In this document: one piece after another, positions 34,115 to 43,148 of the stretch
Position numbering within the stretch: position 1 is the stretch's first letter
How the letters are laid out: each line of letters starts with the position of its first letter
From: JACPVU01 sp964373255
GTDB taxonomy: Archaea; Aenigmatarchaeota; Aenigmatarchaeia; GW2011-AR5
Reading direction: 5' to 3'
NCBI GenBank assembly: GCA_964373255.1
Contig: CAYJTG010000004.1
Coordinates: forward strand, 44,192 to 108,191
DNA length: 64,000 bases
Notes under the pieces: model-generated
Databases searched by the model: none
Seen by the model: the letters and a program-made list of their open reading frames with translations, nothing else
What the model was told of the DNA's origin: nothing
Translations under genes and position numbers: made by a program

Positions 34115-34810
34115 TCAAACAACTTCACTGCTTTCGCTTTTTCCATATCTTTCAGTCATCTTCTCTTCCAGCATCGCCTTTATCCGGTCTGTCAGGCCGT
34201 GAACATGCGATTTTTTCTCTATTTCAGTCACAGCCTCTATCGCTATATCCTCATTGTCACCCTTGACCCACACAAGTCCGTTCTGACCAACAACTATCTG
34301 TGTCTTTGTAATATCTTTTATCATCTCGACCATGGAACCGGCCTTGCCGATGATGCGCGGCACCTTTGTCGGCGTGACCGATATCAGCCGCCCGCCACGG
34401 AGCTTTCTGCACTTTCTGTCCATCATGCTGAGCTGGACGTTTTTTGTCTTGCTCACCGAAGAGATTTCTGCAAAGATGAGGTCGCCATACGTGAAATATT
34501 TCGTGAGGTCGGTCTTTGTCATGTCGATGAACTCATCCGTCGCCTCGCTTATTGGCAGGACTGCTTCGTACGGCGAATTTATATCAGCAATCCATTTCGA
34601 AAATATAACGTCCTCTATTTTTCCGATAACGCCGTCTCCGCGCTTTGGGCTGTATATGCCGCTCAACGGTATTACAAAACGCATGTCGTTTTTCTCTTCT
34701 GCAAGGCCGATAAACTTCGAGAACACCTTGCCGTCCTCTTCGTAAGCGCCGTGTCCGGCCCTACCTTCGCCAATGAAATCACCCGGCAAAACCAATTTTC
34801 GATCTGTCAT
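34115..34810 (-). CDS. rrp4: Exosome RNA-binding cap subunit Rrp4
   Basis: A 231-residue cap protein with an N-terminal domain (KLVLPGDFIGEGRAGHGAYEE), an S1 domain (GDGVIGKIEDVIFSKWIADI) and a KH domain (VPRIIGKAGSMVEMIKD, where the GxxG loop is GKAG). It binds RNA at the entry of the Rrp41/Rrp42 ring. GAGGTG lies upstream of ATG 34810. It follows SBDS by 22 bases. Confidence 0.95.
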   Translation of the reverse strand: MTDRKLVLPGDFIGEGRAGHGAYEEDGKVFSKFIGLAEEKNDMRFVIPLSGIYSPKRGDGVIGKIEDVIFSKWIADINSPYEAVLPISEATDEFIDMTKTDLTKYFTYGDLIFAEISSVSKTKNVQLSMMDRKCRKLRGGRLISVTPTKVPRIIGKAGSMVEMIKDITKTQIVVGQNGLVWVKGDNEDIAIEAVTEIEKKSHVHGLTDRIKAMLEEKMTERYGKSESSEVV

Positions 34811-34832
34811 TTTTAAAACACCTCATTTACTT

Positions 34833-35528
34833 TTATTTTTTTGCCTCTTCTATTCTTGCGTTGCCCTCGGTCACCGCGCCCAGTCTCCTGTAGACATTTT
34901 CCCTGACACCGGCTGGTATCGTGATCTTCGCAGCGAGTGACCCGTCCGCAAGCCAGTTTTCCTTCTCGGGATGGAACTCTTTGATCACGCCGTAAGCCCG
35001 GCCGCTGTATTTTGCAGGCACCTCGATATTGAGCGTTATCTGCTCGAACGATACAGGGAGTATTTCCTTTATCGCTTTGATCGCGTCGTCCATCTGCTGT
35101 TCTGCCGATTTTATGGGGTCGACAGAAAAATGCGCCTGCTCCATGGCGTTTAAAATGCGCTCAGGTGGATGAGGAATCTTTGTCTGCGGATTCACGACAT
35201 TCTTTGCTATCAGCGTGGCAATCTGTTTTCTTCGTTCCTCGATCTTTTTCCGGCGGAACTCTGTTGTTAATTGAATATCACCGTGTTTCACTATGTGCTC
35301 AGCTATTTTTTCAATATCCAGCGTGCCAAAGGCGTGCTCCACGTCTTTGATGGAAGCCTTGTCGCCTTTTTTTGCATCGGCGCACACGACATTTACAGCC
35401 AGCATCCTTTGCAGAGAAACAGACTTGCCCTCGCGCAGGTCGTAAGCCAGATCGGGGTCAACAAGAATCTCAAAATGCTTCCCGTCCTTGACTATCTTTG
35501 CTATGATCGCCTCATCGACTGTAACCAT
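34833..35528 (-). CDS. sdo1: Ribosome maturation protein SBDS
   Basis: A 231-residue SBDS/Sdo1 orthologue that helps release the anti-association factor aIF6 from the large ribosomal subunit. The N-terminal FYSH domain (VDEAIIAKIVKDGKHFEILVDPDLAYDLREG as two strands and a helix), central helices (EFRRKKIEERRKQIATLIAKN in two turns) and the ferredoxin-like C-terminal domain are complete. It is the first gene of the SBDS-Rrp4-Rrp41-Rrp42 block, a very old archaeal gene order. A TATA-like ACTATACATAC lies just upstream. Confidence 0.96.
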   Translation of the reverse strand: MVTVDEAIIAKIVKDGKHFEILVDPDLAYDLREGKSVSLQRMLAVNVVCADAKKGDKASIKDVEHAFGTLDIEKIAEHIVKHGDIQLTTEFRRKKIEERRKQIATLIAKNVVNPQTKIPHPPERILNAMEQAHFSVDPIKSAEQQMDDAIKAIKEILPVSFEQITLNIEVPAKYSGRAYGVIKEFHPEKENWLADGSLAAKITIPAGVRENVYRRLGAVTEGNARIEEAKK

Positions 35529-35694
35529 TCAAACCACGTAAGCAAACCCCTGTATGTATAGTAACCGGCCAAAAGCAGGAATGTAATTTATCCTTACACT
35601 TGGCTTGTAACAAAGGGGTTATTGTACTTACTAAATATTCGGAAGAAAAAGTATTTAAACAAGAGTAGAAACTGGAGCAATTTGAATAAGCTTT

Positions 35695-36807
35695 CTAATC
35701 AGCCAAAAAGAGGGAGCCGTTTATTATTTTCACAGAGTACAGTTCAGGATTTATTTCACCATTGCTTTGAATTGCTACGGGACCATTAAGGCTGTCGAAG
35801 TTTTTCATATCTATAATCCTGCTTGCCAGTTCTTCTCCTTTCATGGATTTACCACCAGACACACCCACAGCAAGCTTCATCATGTCGTATCCAAAAGCTG
35901 CAGCAAAAGACGGCTCGCTGCCGTATTTTTCTTTATATTTAGTCCTGAATTCTTCTCCTGTCTTCTTGAGCGTGAAAGGAAACGCCATCGTGAACACGTT
36001 TTCTGTGCTTTCGCCTGCGTCTCTTCTGGCAAGGTCGGAAGAAAGTACAGCAGACGCCTCAAATATATCGGTGTCAAGATTTATCTCCTTTGCCTGTTTC
36101 AATATATTTATTATTTCAGCAGGAACGGCCGTGACAACAAGCACAGCGTTTGGGTTCTTGCTCTTTATCTTGATAAGTTGCGTCCTGAAGTCCGTCGACC
36201 CCGGATCAAATTTCTCTTCTAGAACGATATTAATCCCACTTTCGCCGGCTTTCTCGGATATCCTTCTGCTGACATCGCTTCCAAATTCGTCGTTTATGCG
36301 AAGCACTGCTATGGAAGAGTAGTTTGCCACTCCAAGTCTTTCAAAATGCGGGTCAACGTACTGTCTTTCATTAGAATAAAACCTGAAGGCAAATGGGCTC
36401 CTCTCGGCTACGCCCTTTGCAGACACGACAGTCATTATAATTGGTATTTTATCTTCATCGGCCATTGGTATTAACGGCACGCTTACTCTGCTAAACGCTG
36501 AAAATACTATGTCGACCTTGTCCACCTCCTTCAGCTTGTTGTAAGCCGAGATACCTTCTGCAGCACTGGCCTTGCTGTCTTCATAGAATACATCCACAGA
36601 AATTCCGCTTTTGTTAATTTCATCCTTGACTAGCTCCATGCCGTTTCTTATGGATTCGCCCCATACGGCTGCGGGACCTGACATAGGAAGTATAGCACCT
36701 ATCCTCAGATTCCCTTTTTCTGCAGGTTGCACGTAAAACAGGCCGATTACTGTGCCAACCAGCAAAACAACGATTACAGACGCAGCCAATACTCTTGCAC
36801 CTTTCAT
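35695..36807 (-). CDS. Branched-chain amino acid-type ABC substrate-binding protein 1
   Basis: A 370-residue LivK-family type I periplasmic-binding protein. An N-terminal helix (about 5-26) without a lipobox cysteine should act as an anchor. The start of the first lobe, LRIGAILPMSGPAAVWGES, and the DFRTQLIKIKSKNPNAVLVV strand are standard. It is divergent from the TrmB-type gene at 36910; a 24-bp inverted repeat and a 27-bp dyad lie between them. The ligand is unknown: amino acids or peptides are usual. Confidence 0.9.
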   Translation of the reverse strand: MKGARVLAASVIVVLLVGTVIGLFYVQPAEKGNLRIGAILPMSGPAAVWGESIRNGMELVKDEINKSGISVDVFYEDSKASAAEGISAYNKLKEVDKVDIVFSAFSRVSVPLIPMADEDKIPIIMTVVSAKGVAERSPFAFRFYSNERQYVDPHFERLGVANYSSIAVLRINDEFGSDVSRRISEKAGESGINIVLEEKFDPGSTDFRTQLIKIKSKNPNAVLVVTAVPAEIINILKQAKEINLDTDIFEASAVLSSDLARRDAGESTENVFTMAFPFTLKKTGEEFRTKYKEKYGSEPSFAAAFGYDMMKLAVGVSGGKSMKGEELASRIIDMKNFDSLNGPVAIQSNGEINPELYSVKIINGSLFLAD

Positions 36808-36829
36808 TTTACCACACCCTAGATGTCAC

Positions 36830-36853
36830 TATCTATAAGTGGTTCGATAGATA
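36830..36853. promoter_or_regulatory. Candidate operator, inverted repeat
   Basis: TATCTAT and ATAGATA (7-bp perfect arms) are separated by ten bases. The site is between the start of binding-protein gene 1 and its TATA-like ATATTTATA on the minus strand, a position where a bound repressor would block transcription. The arm length and ten-base spacer resemble the repeat at 38810-38831 in the second divergent pair. Confidence 0.45.
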
Positions 36854-36858
36854 TAAAT

Positions 36859-36885
36859 ATTACCCCACACAAAGTGTAGAGTAAT
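36859..36885. promoter_or_regulatory. 27-bp dyad upstream of trmB-like gene 1
   Basis: Eleven of thirteen base pairs are symmetrical: ATTAC and GTAAT at the ends and CACA with GTGT near the centre. It is just upstream of the regulator gene at 36910 and partly overlaps the TATA-like stretch of both divergent promoters. An autoregulatory site for the TrmB-type protein is an inference. Confidence 0.45.
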
Positions 36886-36909
36886 AAGGTAAAGATTGAT
36901 GTGACCTGC

Positions 36910-37665
36910 ATGGAAATGGAATTCTTGGAAAGAATAGGCATGACAAGGAACGAAAGCATAGTATACATTACGCTGTTGAGGTTTGGAACCACAACAACAG
37001 GGGAAATACTGAAGCATGCAGGTTTAAACTCCGGAAAAATATACGAGATACTCGAACGCCTGAAATCAAAGGGCCTGGCAAGCGAATCAGTCATAAACAA
37101 CGTGAGAAATTTCACAGCAGCAGACCCGAAACAGCTGCTGGACTGGATCGACAGGAAAAAGAGTGACCTGGAAAAAGAAAATGAAATAATAAAATCAAAG
37201 CTGCCGGACCTTAATAAAATAAGAGACCACGCACTTGGAAATTATAAGTTCAGAGCCGTAGTTTATACAGGATATGATGGCATAAAGTCAGCCGTTTATG
37301 AAGCGCTGAACAGCATGAAGCCTGTGGAGGAGCTGTTAGTAATAGGTGCAACAGCAAAAAAGAGCGAAAGATTCAACAAATTCTGGCTAGACGTGTCTAG
37401 GTACCGTATAAAAAGAAAAATAATAGGCAAGCACATATTTTCTGAATCTGGGTCAGATTACATAAACAAATTCAGGAAGATGACTTATACGCAAGTCAGG
37501 GTTCTGGAAGAAATAACGCCCTCTGCCATAGATGTGTTCGGGGAGGACAAAGTACTGATTTTCAACTACGAAGAGCCTTCCACATGCATTTTCATATACA
37601 ACAGGAATATAGCAAAATCATTTACATCGTTCTTTTACAACCTGTGGAAGATCGCAAAGCCCTAA
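36910..37665 (+). CDS. TrmB-family transcriptional regulator 1
   Basis: A 251-residue TrmB-like protein. Residues about 5-65 form the winged HTH (LERIGMTRNESIVYITLLRFG, then YEILERLKSKGLAS). A middle coiled stretch (DRKKSDLEKENEIIKSKL) and a C-terminal phospholipase-D-like effector domain follow. ATG 36910 or GTG 36901 could be the start. Its stop overlaps the convergent stop of binding protein 2 by four bases. It probably controls the adjacent transport genes in response to a ligand. Confidence 0.85.
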   Translation: MEMEFLERIGMTRNESIVYITLLRFGTTTTGEILKHAGLNSGKIYEILERLKSKGLASESVINNVRNFTAADPKQLLDWIDRKKSDLEKENEIIKSKLPDLNKIRDHALGNYKFRAVVYTGYDGIKSAVYEALNSMKPVEELLVIGATAKKSERFNKFWLDVSRYRIKRKIIGKHIFSESGSDYINKFRKMTYTQVRVLEEITPSAIDVFGEDKVLIFNYEEPSTCIFIYNRNIAKSFTSFFYNLWKIAKP

Positions 37666-38774
37666 CCTTCATACCTCACAAATGTTCCGTTTCTGACCGT
37701 CTTCACGATGAACGGCTTTGAGACGTCTCCATTTTCGTCGAACGTTATTGTTCCTGATGCACCAGGGTAGTTCTTCGTATCGTACAAACACTGCTTTACG
37801 TTTTCGACGTCTATACCAACTTTTTCAAAGCAGTTGCTCAGTATATAAACTGTATCATAGCCTGTTGCCCCATACATCTCACTTCTGGTGCCATAAATCT
37901 GCTGGTATTTTTTCTGGAATTGCTGTTGTACGCTGTCATTGCTTTCTGAATCATAAGGGTAAGGATAGATAAGCCCGTCGGCTGCATTGCCAGCCACATC
38001 GGTAAGTTCCTTCCCTTCCGCAGGCGATGATGCAAAGAAAGTGATGTTAAGCCCAAGCTCCTTGGCCTGTTTTAAAATTGTGCCTACATGCTTTCTGTTG
38101 CCAACCATCAATAAATTATTTGCATCGCTGTCTTTGATTTTTAAGAGAAATGTCCTAAAATCGGTTTCGGCAGTGTCAAATTTTTGAACTAGACCAATAT
38201 TGCCACTAAGATTTCGGTAAAATTTTGAATAATCATCTATGTAAGAAATACCGTAATCAGTATTCCAAGCAATCAAGTCCAGTGTTTGATTACTGATTCT
38301 GTTAGAAATGAACTTTGAAAAGAACTCGGTTTCCTGTTTTGTATTTATCTGCGTCCTGAAGATATAATCGCCTGCTGTTGTGACTTTTGTGGCTTGTGAG
38401 GCAGGCGTTATAAGTATTACTTTGTTCTGCTCAGCTATAGGAGCTATCGCCAATGTCTCTGATGATCCGGCCGCTCCAATAAAAAATTGAACATTATCTA
38501 AATTGATAAGTTTCTGAATTGTGCTTACAGCCACGTCGCTCTTGAACTGTGAATCCTCAAAAATCATAGTTATGCTGTATTTCCTTTTTGTGTTATTGAT
38601 TATTTCATTTTCTGCAAGAAGAAGTCCTGATTTTATATAATTTCCAGCATCCGAGCTCGGTCCTGTCAGCGGTAGTATCACACCGATTTTTACTGTTTGT
38701 TTTTCTGTTGTCTGCTGCACGCATCCAGCAGCAAAGACAACCCAGATTAGCATGAAAACAACAAGTATTCTCAT
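37662..38774 (-). CDS. Branched-chain amino acid-type ABC substrate-binding protein 2
   Basis: A 370-residue LivK-family lipoprotein. The N-terminus VVFAAGCVQQ is a lipobox. Lobe 1 begins VKIGVILPLTGPSSDAGN; the phrases PIAEQNKVILITPASQ and ITFDENGDVSKPFIVKTVRNGTF are nearly the same in binding protein 3, so the two are recent paralogues. It is divergent from the TrmB-like gene at 38870 and convergent with the one at 36910. It should deliver its ligand to LivHM. Confidence 0.9.
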   Translation of the reverse strand: MRILVVFMLIWVVFAAGCVQQTTEKQTVKIGVILPLTGPSSDAGNYIKSGLLLAENEIINNTKRKYSITMIFEDSQFKSDVAVSTIQKLINLDNVQFFIGAAGSSETLAIAPIAEQNKVILITPASQATKVTTAGDYIFRTQINTKQETEFFSKFISNRISNQTLDLIAWNTDYGISYIDDYSKFYRNLSGNIGLVQKFDTAETDFRTFLLKIKDSDANNLLMVGNRKHVGTILKQAKELGLNITFFASSPAEGKELTDVAGNAADGLIYPYPYDSESNDSVQQQFQKKYQQIYGTRSEMYGATGYDTVYILSNCFEKVGIDVENVKQCLYDTKNYPGASGTITFDENGDVSKPFIVKTVRNGTFVRYEG

Positions 38775-38809
38775 GGCGTTTTTTATGATTTGCTGTCTTT
38801 AATGTGACG

Positions 38810-38831
38810 TGTTGTAAATATATTGACAACA
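38810..38831. promoter_or_regulatory. Candidate operator over the binding-protein-2 promoter
   Basis: TGTTGT and ACAACA flank ten bases (AAATATATTG). The spacer contains AATATATTT, the likely TATA box of binding-protein gene 2 on the minus strand, so a regulator bound here would cover the TATA element. The likely ligand is the TrmB-type protein encoded divergently at 38870. Confidence 0.5.
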
Positions 38832-38869
38832 AACATTTAGCTTAAAAAGATTGCATAAAAGAAACAATC

Positions 38870-39601
38870 ATGGACATGTCAGCCTTGAGGAATATAGGTC
38901 TACACGAAAATGAGATACGTATCTATCTTGCACTGCTGGAACACGACGAGATTTCCGCATCAGAGATAGCACAAAAAACAAACATAAACAGAACATTAGT
39001 TTATCACTTCGTAAGCAAGCTCATCAGGAAGGGCCTGGTTTCGCACGTAATAAAGAACAACGTAAAATTCTTCAGGGCAACCGACCCGCGCAAACTTATT
39101 GATTTCATGAAAGAAATGGAAGGCGGCGTAAGGTCGGTCATCCCTTACCTAATGAAGATGAAAAAACCAAGGCAGAACACGCCTTATATTGAAGTGTACG
39201 AGGGGTTTGAAGGTGTCAAAACCCTGCTGAATGATGTGCTTCATACGCGACCGAAAGAATGGCTTGACATAACGCCTGCGATATCCCATGCCTTTATTCC
39301 GGATTTCATGAATAACTGGGAAAAACAACGCGAAAGGCAAGGGATTAAGGGTCGCATATTGATTGACATGACCCCGTTAGGAATGAAAAGAGCGCACTAT
39401 CTCAAGAGATTCCGCCTGTTAAAAGTCAAATATATGCCAAAAGACACATTCTCCCCGGCAACCATTTGGATATATGCGCACAAGGTTGCAATAACACTGT
39501 GGTCAAAAGATTATCCTGTTGGAATACTGGTTGAAAACAAGGAAATTTCAGAACGCTTCAAAGGGTTCTTCAACTGGCTATGGCAAACGGCAAAGCCTTA
39601 G
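38870..39601 (+). CDS. TrmB-family transcriptional regulator 2
   Basis: A 243-residue TrmB-like regulator, paralogous to the one at 36910. The winged HTH is at about 5-65 (LRNIGLHENEIRIYLALLEHD, then INRTLVYHFVSKLIRKGL). The C-terminal effector domain begins near YIEVYEGFEGVKTLLNDVL and ends in FFNWLWQTAKP, like the LWKIAKP ending of regulator 1. Its stop overlaps that of binding protein 3 by four bases on the other strand, repeating the arrangement of the first pair. Confidence 0.87.
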   Translation: MDMSALRNIGLHENEIRIYLALLEHDEISASEIAQKTNINRTLVYHFVSKLIRKGLVSHVIKNNVKFFRATDPRKLIDFMKEMEGGVRSVIPYLMKMKKPRQNTPYIEVYEGFEGVKTLLNDVLHTRPKEWLDITPAISHAFIPDFMNNWEKQRERQGIKGRILIDMTPLGMKRAHYLKRFRLLKVKYMPKDTFSPATIWIYAHKVAITLWSKDYPVGILVENKEISERFKGFFNWLWQTAKP

Positions 39602-40713
39602 CCTTCGTACTTCACAAATGTGCCGTTTCTTACTGTCTTCACGATGAACGGCTTTGAAACATCGCCGTTTTCATCAAATGTTATCTCGCCAGAAGCGCCC
39701 TTGTAACCCTTTGTATCGTACAGGCAGTCTTTTACGGCATCAACGCCTGTGCCAATGCTCTCAAAGCATATGCTCAGGATACGCACAGTATCGTAAGCAT
39801 TCGCAGCTAAGACCTCATTTTTCTTGCCGTACACTGCAAAATATTTTTCCCTGAACGATTTCATCGCGCTGTCTTCGCTTGTTTCGTCGTAAGGATAAGA
39901 ATAAAGAAGACCATCAACAGCATTGCCGCCTGCTGTCAGAAGTTCCTGACCCTCAACAGCGGTTGTACCAAAGAACGTTATATTTAATCCAAGTTCTTTG
40001 GCTTGCTTTAGAATAAGTCCCGTACTTTTCGGTATGGACAACAAAATAACGTATGTAGCATTTGCTTGTTGCAGTTTTAATAATTGTGTTCGGAAATCTG
40101 CATCTGTTATCTCGTATTTTTCAACTATTCCCATTTTTCCGCCGCGCTTTTCGTACTCTGTCTTGAACGTAGATAAGAACGACTGTAGCGCGTCTGTGTT
40201 TATGCCCATAAGATGCACCGTAACATTCGTACGGTCCGCTAGATAATCAGCAAGAAATGGCGCTTCTTGAGCAGTGTTCATCTGCGTCCTGAAGATATAG
40301 TCGCCTGCAGTCGTAATCTTTTCCGACTGAGAGCCTGGCGTAATAAGGATTACTTTATTCTGCTCAGCAATAGGTGCCATAGCTAATGTTACCGTGGAGC
40401 TCAATTCGCCTATCACAAATTTGACATTATCGAGATTTATCAATTTCTGTATAGCGGTCACGCCGACATCGGGCTTGTATTGTCCGTCTTCAAAAATGAT
40501 ATTAATAGCATATTTTCTGCTTGAATCATTGTTTATCTCTGCAACTGCCAAATCGATTCCATTTTTAATGAAAGACCCGCCTTCTGCCCTGTTGCCTGTA
40601 AGTGGAATAACTGAACCTATTTTTACCGTCTCTTTTTCTTGATATTGCTGCACGCAGCCGGAAATAACTAGGACGAAAACAAGAAGCAATATCGGTACAT
40701 ATCGCATATACAA
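39598..40713 (-). CDS. Branched-chain amino acid-type ABC substrate-binding protein 3
   Basis: A 371-residue LivK-family lipoprotein with lipobox LVISGCVQQ. The first lobe starts VKIGSVIPLTGNRAEGG and shares QKLINLDNV, IAEQNKVILITPGSQ and TAGDYIFRTQ with binding protein 2. The second lobe carries a characteristic YDTVRILS. ATG 40707 is a possible second start. It is last on the minus strand before livF, 26 bases from its stop, but transcribed from its own upstream region behind livF's end. Confidence 0.9.
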   Translation of the reverse strand: MYMRYVPILLLVFVLVISGCVQQYQEKETVKIGSVIPLTGNRAEGGSFIKNGIDLAVAEINNDSSRKYAINIIFEDGQYKPDVGVTAIQKLINLDNVKFVIGELSSTVTLAMAPIAEQNKVILITPGSQSEKITTAGDYIFRTQMNTAQEAPFLADYLADRTNVTVHLMGINTDALQSFLSTFKTEYEKRGGKMGIVEKYEITDADFRTQLLKLQQANATYVILLSIPKSTGLILKQAKELGLNITFFGTTAVEGQELLTAGGNAVDGLLYSYPYDETSEDSAMKSFREKYFAVYGKKNEVLAANAYDTVRILSICFESIGTGVDAVKDCLYDTKGYKGASGEITFDENGDVSKPFIVKTVRNGTFVKYEG

Positions 40714-40739
40714 TTTGTCATTTCAATCTTTTTAAGCGT

Positions 40740-41441
40740 TTACCCGCCCAGATACAATTTCTGCACACTCTTGTTCTTGAGCAATGCCTTTCCTTTTCCG
40801 CTCAGCTTTATCCTTCCTGTCTCCACGACATAAGCGCGGTCTGCTATCTCCAAAGCCTTCTTTGCATTTTGTTCCACAAGTAAGATGGTAACGCCATCCT
40901 TGTTTATCTGTTTTATTTTTTCAAAAACAAGTTTCACAGTTTTCGGGTCCAATCCAAGAGAAGGCTCGTCCAATAAAAGAAGCTTAGGCTTTAGCATCAG
41001 TGCGCGGCCTATTGCTAACTGCTGCTGCTGGCCGCCTGACAAAGTGGATGCTGTTTGATTCTTTTTTGCCTTTAGTATTGGGAACATCCTGTACACAACC
41101 TCTTTGTTCTTTTCAGATTTCTTATCGATAAAAGCGCCTAAAACAAGATTCTCTTCGACAGTCATGTTCCTGAAAACCTGCCGGCCCTGATGCACGTAGC
41201 AAATGCCGAGCCGCGGCATCTCGTGCGGCTTCTTGCTTGTTATGTCTTTTCCATAGAAGCTTATTTTCCCTGCGCTGTTTTTCAGGAAGCCGAAAACAGT
41301 CTTCAATGCAGTCGATTTGCCTGCTCCGTTCGGTCCTATAAGCGAAACTATTTCGCCTTCCTTCACGTTAAAAGATACATCCTGAAGTACGTCGTTCTTG
41401 CCGTATCCGCTGTTGATGTTTTTGACTTCTAACAGGTTCAT
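40740..41441 (-). CDS. livF: Branched-chain amino acid ABC transporter ATPase LivF
   Basis: A 233-residue ABC ATPase. Walker A is GPNGAGKSTALK, the signature LSGGQQQQLAIGRA, Walker B LLLLDEPSLGLD, and the H-loop is replaced by the LivF-type VEQNAKKALEIAD. The start ATG 41441 is preferred to GTG 41450, which serves as part of the ribosome-binding site. It is the last gene of the livH-livK-livM-livG-livF series, with a gap of 67 bases after livG. Confidence 0.95.
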   Translation of the reverse strand: MNLLEVKNINSGYGKNDVLQDVSFNVKEGEIVSLIGPNGAGKSTALKTVFGFLKNSAGKISFYGKDITSKKPHEMPRLGICYVHQGRQVFRNMTVEENLVLGAFIDKKSEKNKEVVYRMFPILKAKKNQTASTLSGGQQQQLAIGRALMLKPKLLLLDEPSLGLDPKTVKLVFEKIKQINKDGVTILLVEQNAKKALEIADRAYVVETGRIKLSGKGKALLKNKSVQKLYLGG

Positions 41442-41508
41442 ATTTATCACACTACAGTATCATTGCTCTAGTTCTTTTTTAGTTTTAATATTTCATTTTC
41501 ATCCTCTC

Positions 41509-42267
41509 TTATTTCCTCCCCAGGTACGCTTCTATAACCTTTCTGTTTTTCCTGATCTTTGACGGCTTCCCGCTGGCTATCTCTTTCCCGTAATCCATTA
41601 CAACAAGCCTATCGCAGAAGTTCATCATGACATTCATGTTGTGCTCTATTATCACTATCGTCATGCCCTTCCTGTTCAGGTCTTTTATCAGATTTAATAT
41701 CTGCTTTGTCATCGTCGGGTTCACGCCTGCTATAGGCTCGTCAAGTAAGAGCAATTTAGGTTCTGTTGCAAGTGCCCTTACTATTTCTAACAGCTTCTGC
41801 TGCCCGTAGCTGAGATTTTCCGCCAGGTCGTTCTCCTTGTGGCTAATATTTACTATATTCAGAAGCTCTTTCGCTTTCTTTATTTTCTCTTTCTCCTCTT
41901 CCTCGACGTGCCTTTTTTTCAGGAGCTGCGGCCATAGTTTTTCGCCATGCACGTACTTCTGCGCAATCAGCATGTTGTCCATTACCGTCAATTTGGGGAA
42001 CAGGCGTATCAGCTGAAACGTCCGGGAAAGGCCCATGAACGATATTTCGTGCGTCTTTGCATTAGTTATGTCTTCGCCGTCCAGCATGATTTTTCCGCTG
42101 TCCGCTTCATAAATATTTGTTACGGCATTGAACATTGTTGTCTTGCCCGAGCCGTTCGGACCAATCAATCCGAGGATTTCGCCTTGCTCGACATCAAAGC
42201 TGCATCTGTCCAGTGCCTGTATGCCGTCAAAGTTTTTCGATACACTATGAACTTCCAGTAATTTCAT
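41509..42267 (-). CDS. livG: Branched-chain amino acid ABC transporter ATPase LivG
   Basis: A 252-residue ABC ATPase. Walker A is GPNGSGKTTMFN, the signature ENLSYGQQKLLEIVRA and Walker B KLLLLDEPIAGVNP, followed by IEHNMNVMMNFCDRL, all in LivG form. The start overlaps the livM stop (ATGA), so the two are coupled. It pairs with LivF to power LivHM. Confidence 0.95.
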   Translation of the reverse strand: MKLLEVHSVSKNFDGIQALDRCSFDVEQGEILGLIGPNGSGKTTMFNAVTNIYEADSGKIMLDGEDITNAKTHEISFMGLSRTFQLIRLFPKLTVMDNMLIAQKYVHGEKLWPQLLKKRHVEEEEKEKIKKAKELLNIVNISHKENDLAENLSYGQQKLLEIVRALATEPKLLLLDEPIAGVNPTMTKQILNLIKDLNRKGMTIVIIEHNMNVMMNFCDRLVVMDYGKEIASGKPSKIRKNRKVIEAYLGRK

Positions 42268-43148
42268 CTCTTCTCCCTCCGGAATACGTATTCGCCAAAA
42301 AGACCTTGCGGCCGCTTCAGCAAAATTGCCAGCAATAAGACTGCATAAATTATCTGCCTGCCTGCGCCTACAATATTCGATGGCAATCCTATAAATCTTA
42401 ACGGTTCTGGCAGCAAAATCAATAAAAATCCGCCAACAACCGCTCCCTTGATCGATGCCATACCGCCGATTATGACGGCTGAAAGCAGCAAGATAAGAAC
42501 AGGTAATGAGAAGGATGTCGGATCGATGAACGTTATGTAATGTGCATACAATGAGCCTGCTATGCCTGCAAAGAATGCCGAGACCGTAAGAACAATTAAT
42601 TTATAACGGAATACATTCTTTCCGAGAGTCTGCGCAGCTATCTCGTCCTCGCGTATCGCTTTTAACACACGACCGAAAGGTGAATTGACAATTCTATGGG
42701 TGATGACTACCGTAATTGCAAGAAATACAACAGATAAAATAAGATATAGATCAAGAGACAAAAACGATATTCCAAAAAGTTCCGGTCTTGGTATGCCCGG
42801 CAATCCTAATGGCCCCCTTGTTACGTCTGTCCAGTTCTTTAATATTGCCTCAACGATGAACGCAAACCCCAATGTACCTAATGCCAGGTAATCGCCGCGC
42901 AATCTCAGTGTAGGAAAGCCGAGCAGGAAGCCGAAGAAAGCTGAAAATAAAGCTGCGCATATTATCGCAATCCAGAACGGAAATCCAAGACCTAATGCCA
43001 GAAGCGCAGAAACGTAAGCGCCTATGGCAAAAAAAGCAGCATGGCCTAGATTGAATAGTCCTGTGTAGCCCATGGTAAGATTAAGACTTACGCTGAGTAT
43101 GCTGAATATCGATCCCAATATGATAAGATTCTCAAAGTATGGAATCAT
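42264..43148 (-). CDS. livM: Branched-chain amino acid ABC permease LivM
   Basis: A 294-residue permease with about eight membrane segments. LivM phrases are GYTGLFNLGHAAFFAIGAYV, FPTLRLRGDYLALGTLGFAFIVE read in two parts and the coupling segment FGRVLKAIREDEIAAQTLG. It ends in the LLKRPQGLFGE motif common to LivH and LivM. Its start is adjacent to the binding-protein-4 stop. Confidence 0.94.
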   Translation of the reverse strand: MIPYFENLIILGSIFSILSVSLNLTMGYTGLFNLGHAAFFAIGAYVSALLALGLGFPFWIAIICAALFSAFFGFLLGFPTLRLRGDYLALGTLGFAFIVEAILKNWTDVTRGPLGLPGIPRPELFGISFLSLDLYLILSVVFLAITVVITHRIVNSPFGRVLKAIREDEIAAQTLGKNVFRYKLIVLTVSAFFAGIAGSLYAHYITFIDPTSFSLPVLILLLSAVIIGGMASIKGAVVGGFLLILLPEPLRFIGLPSNIVGAGRQIIYAVLLLAILLKRPQGLFGEYVFRREKR

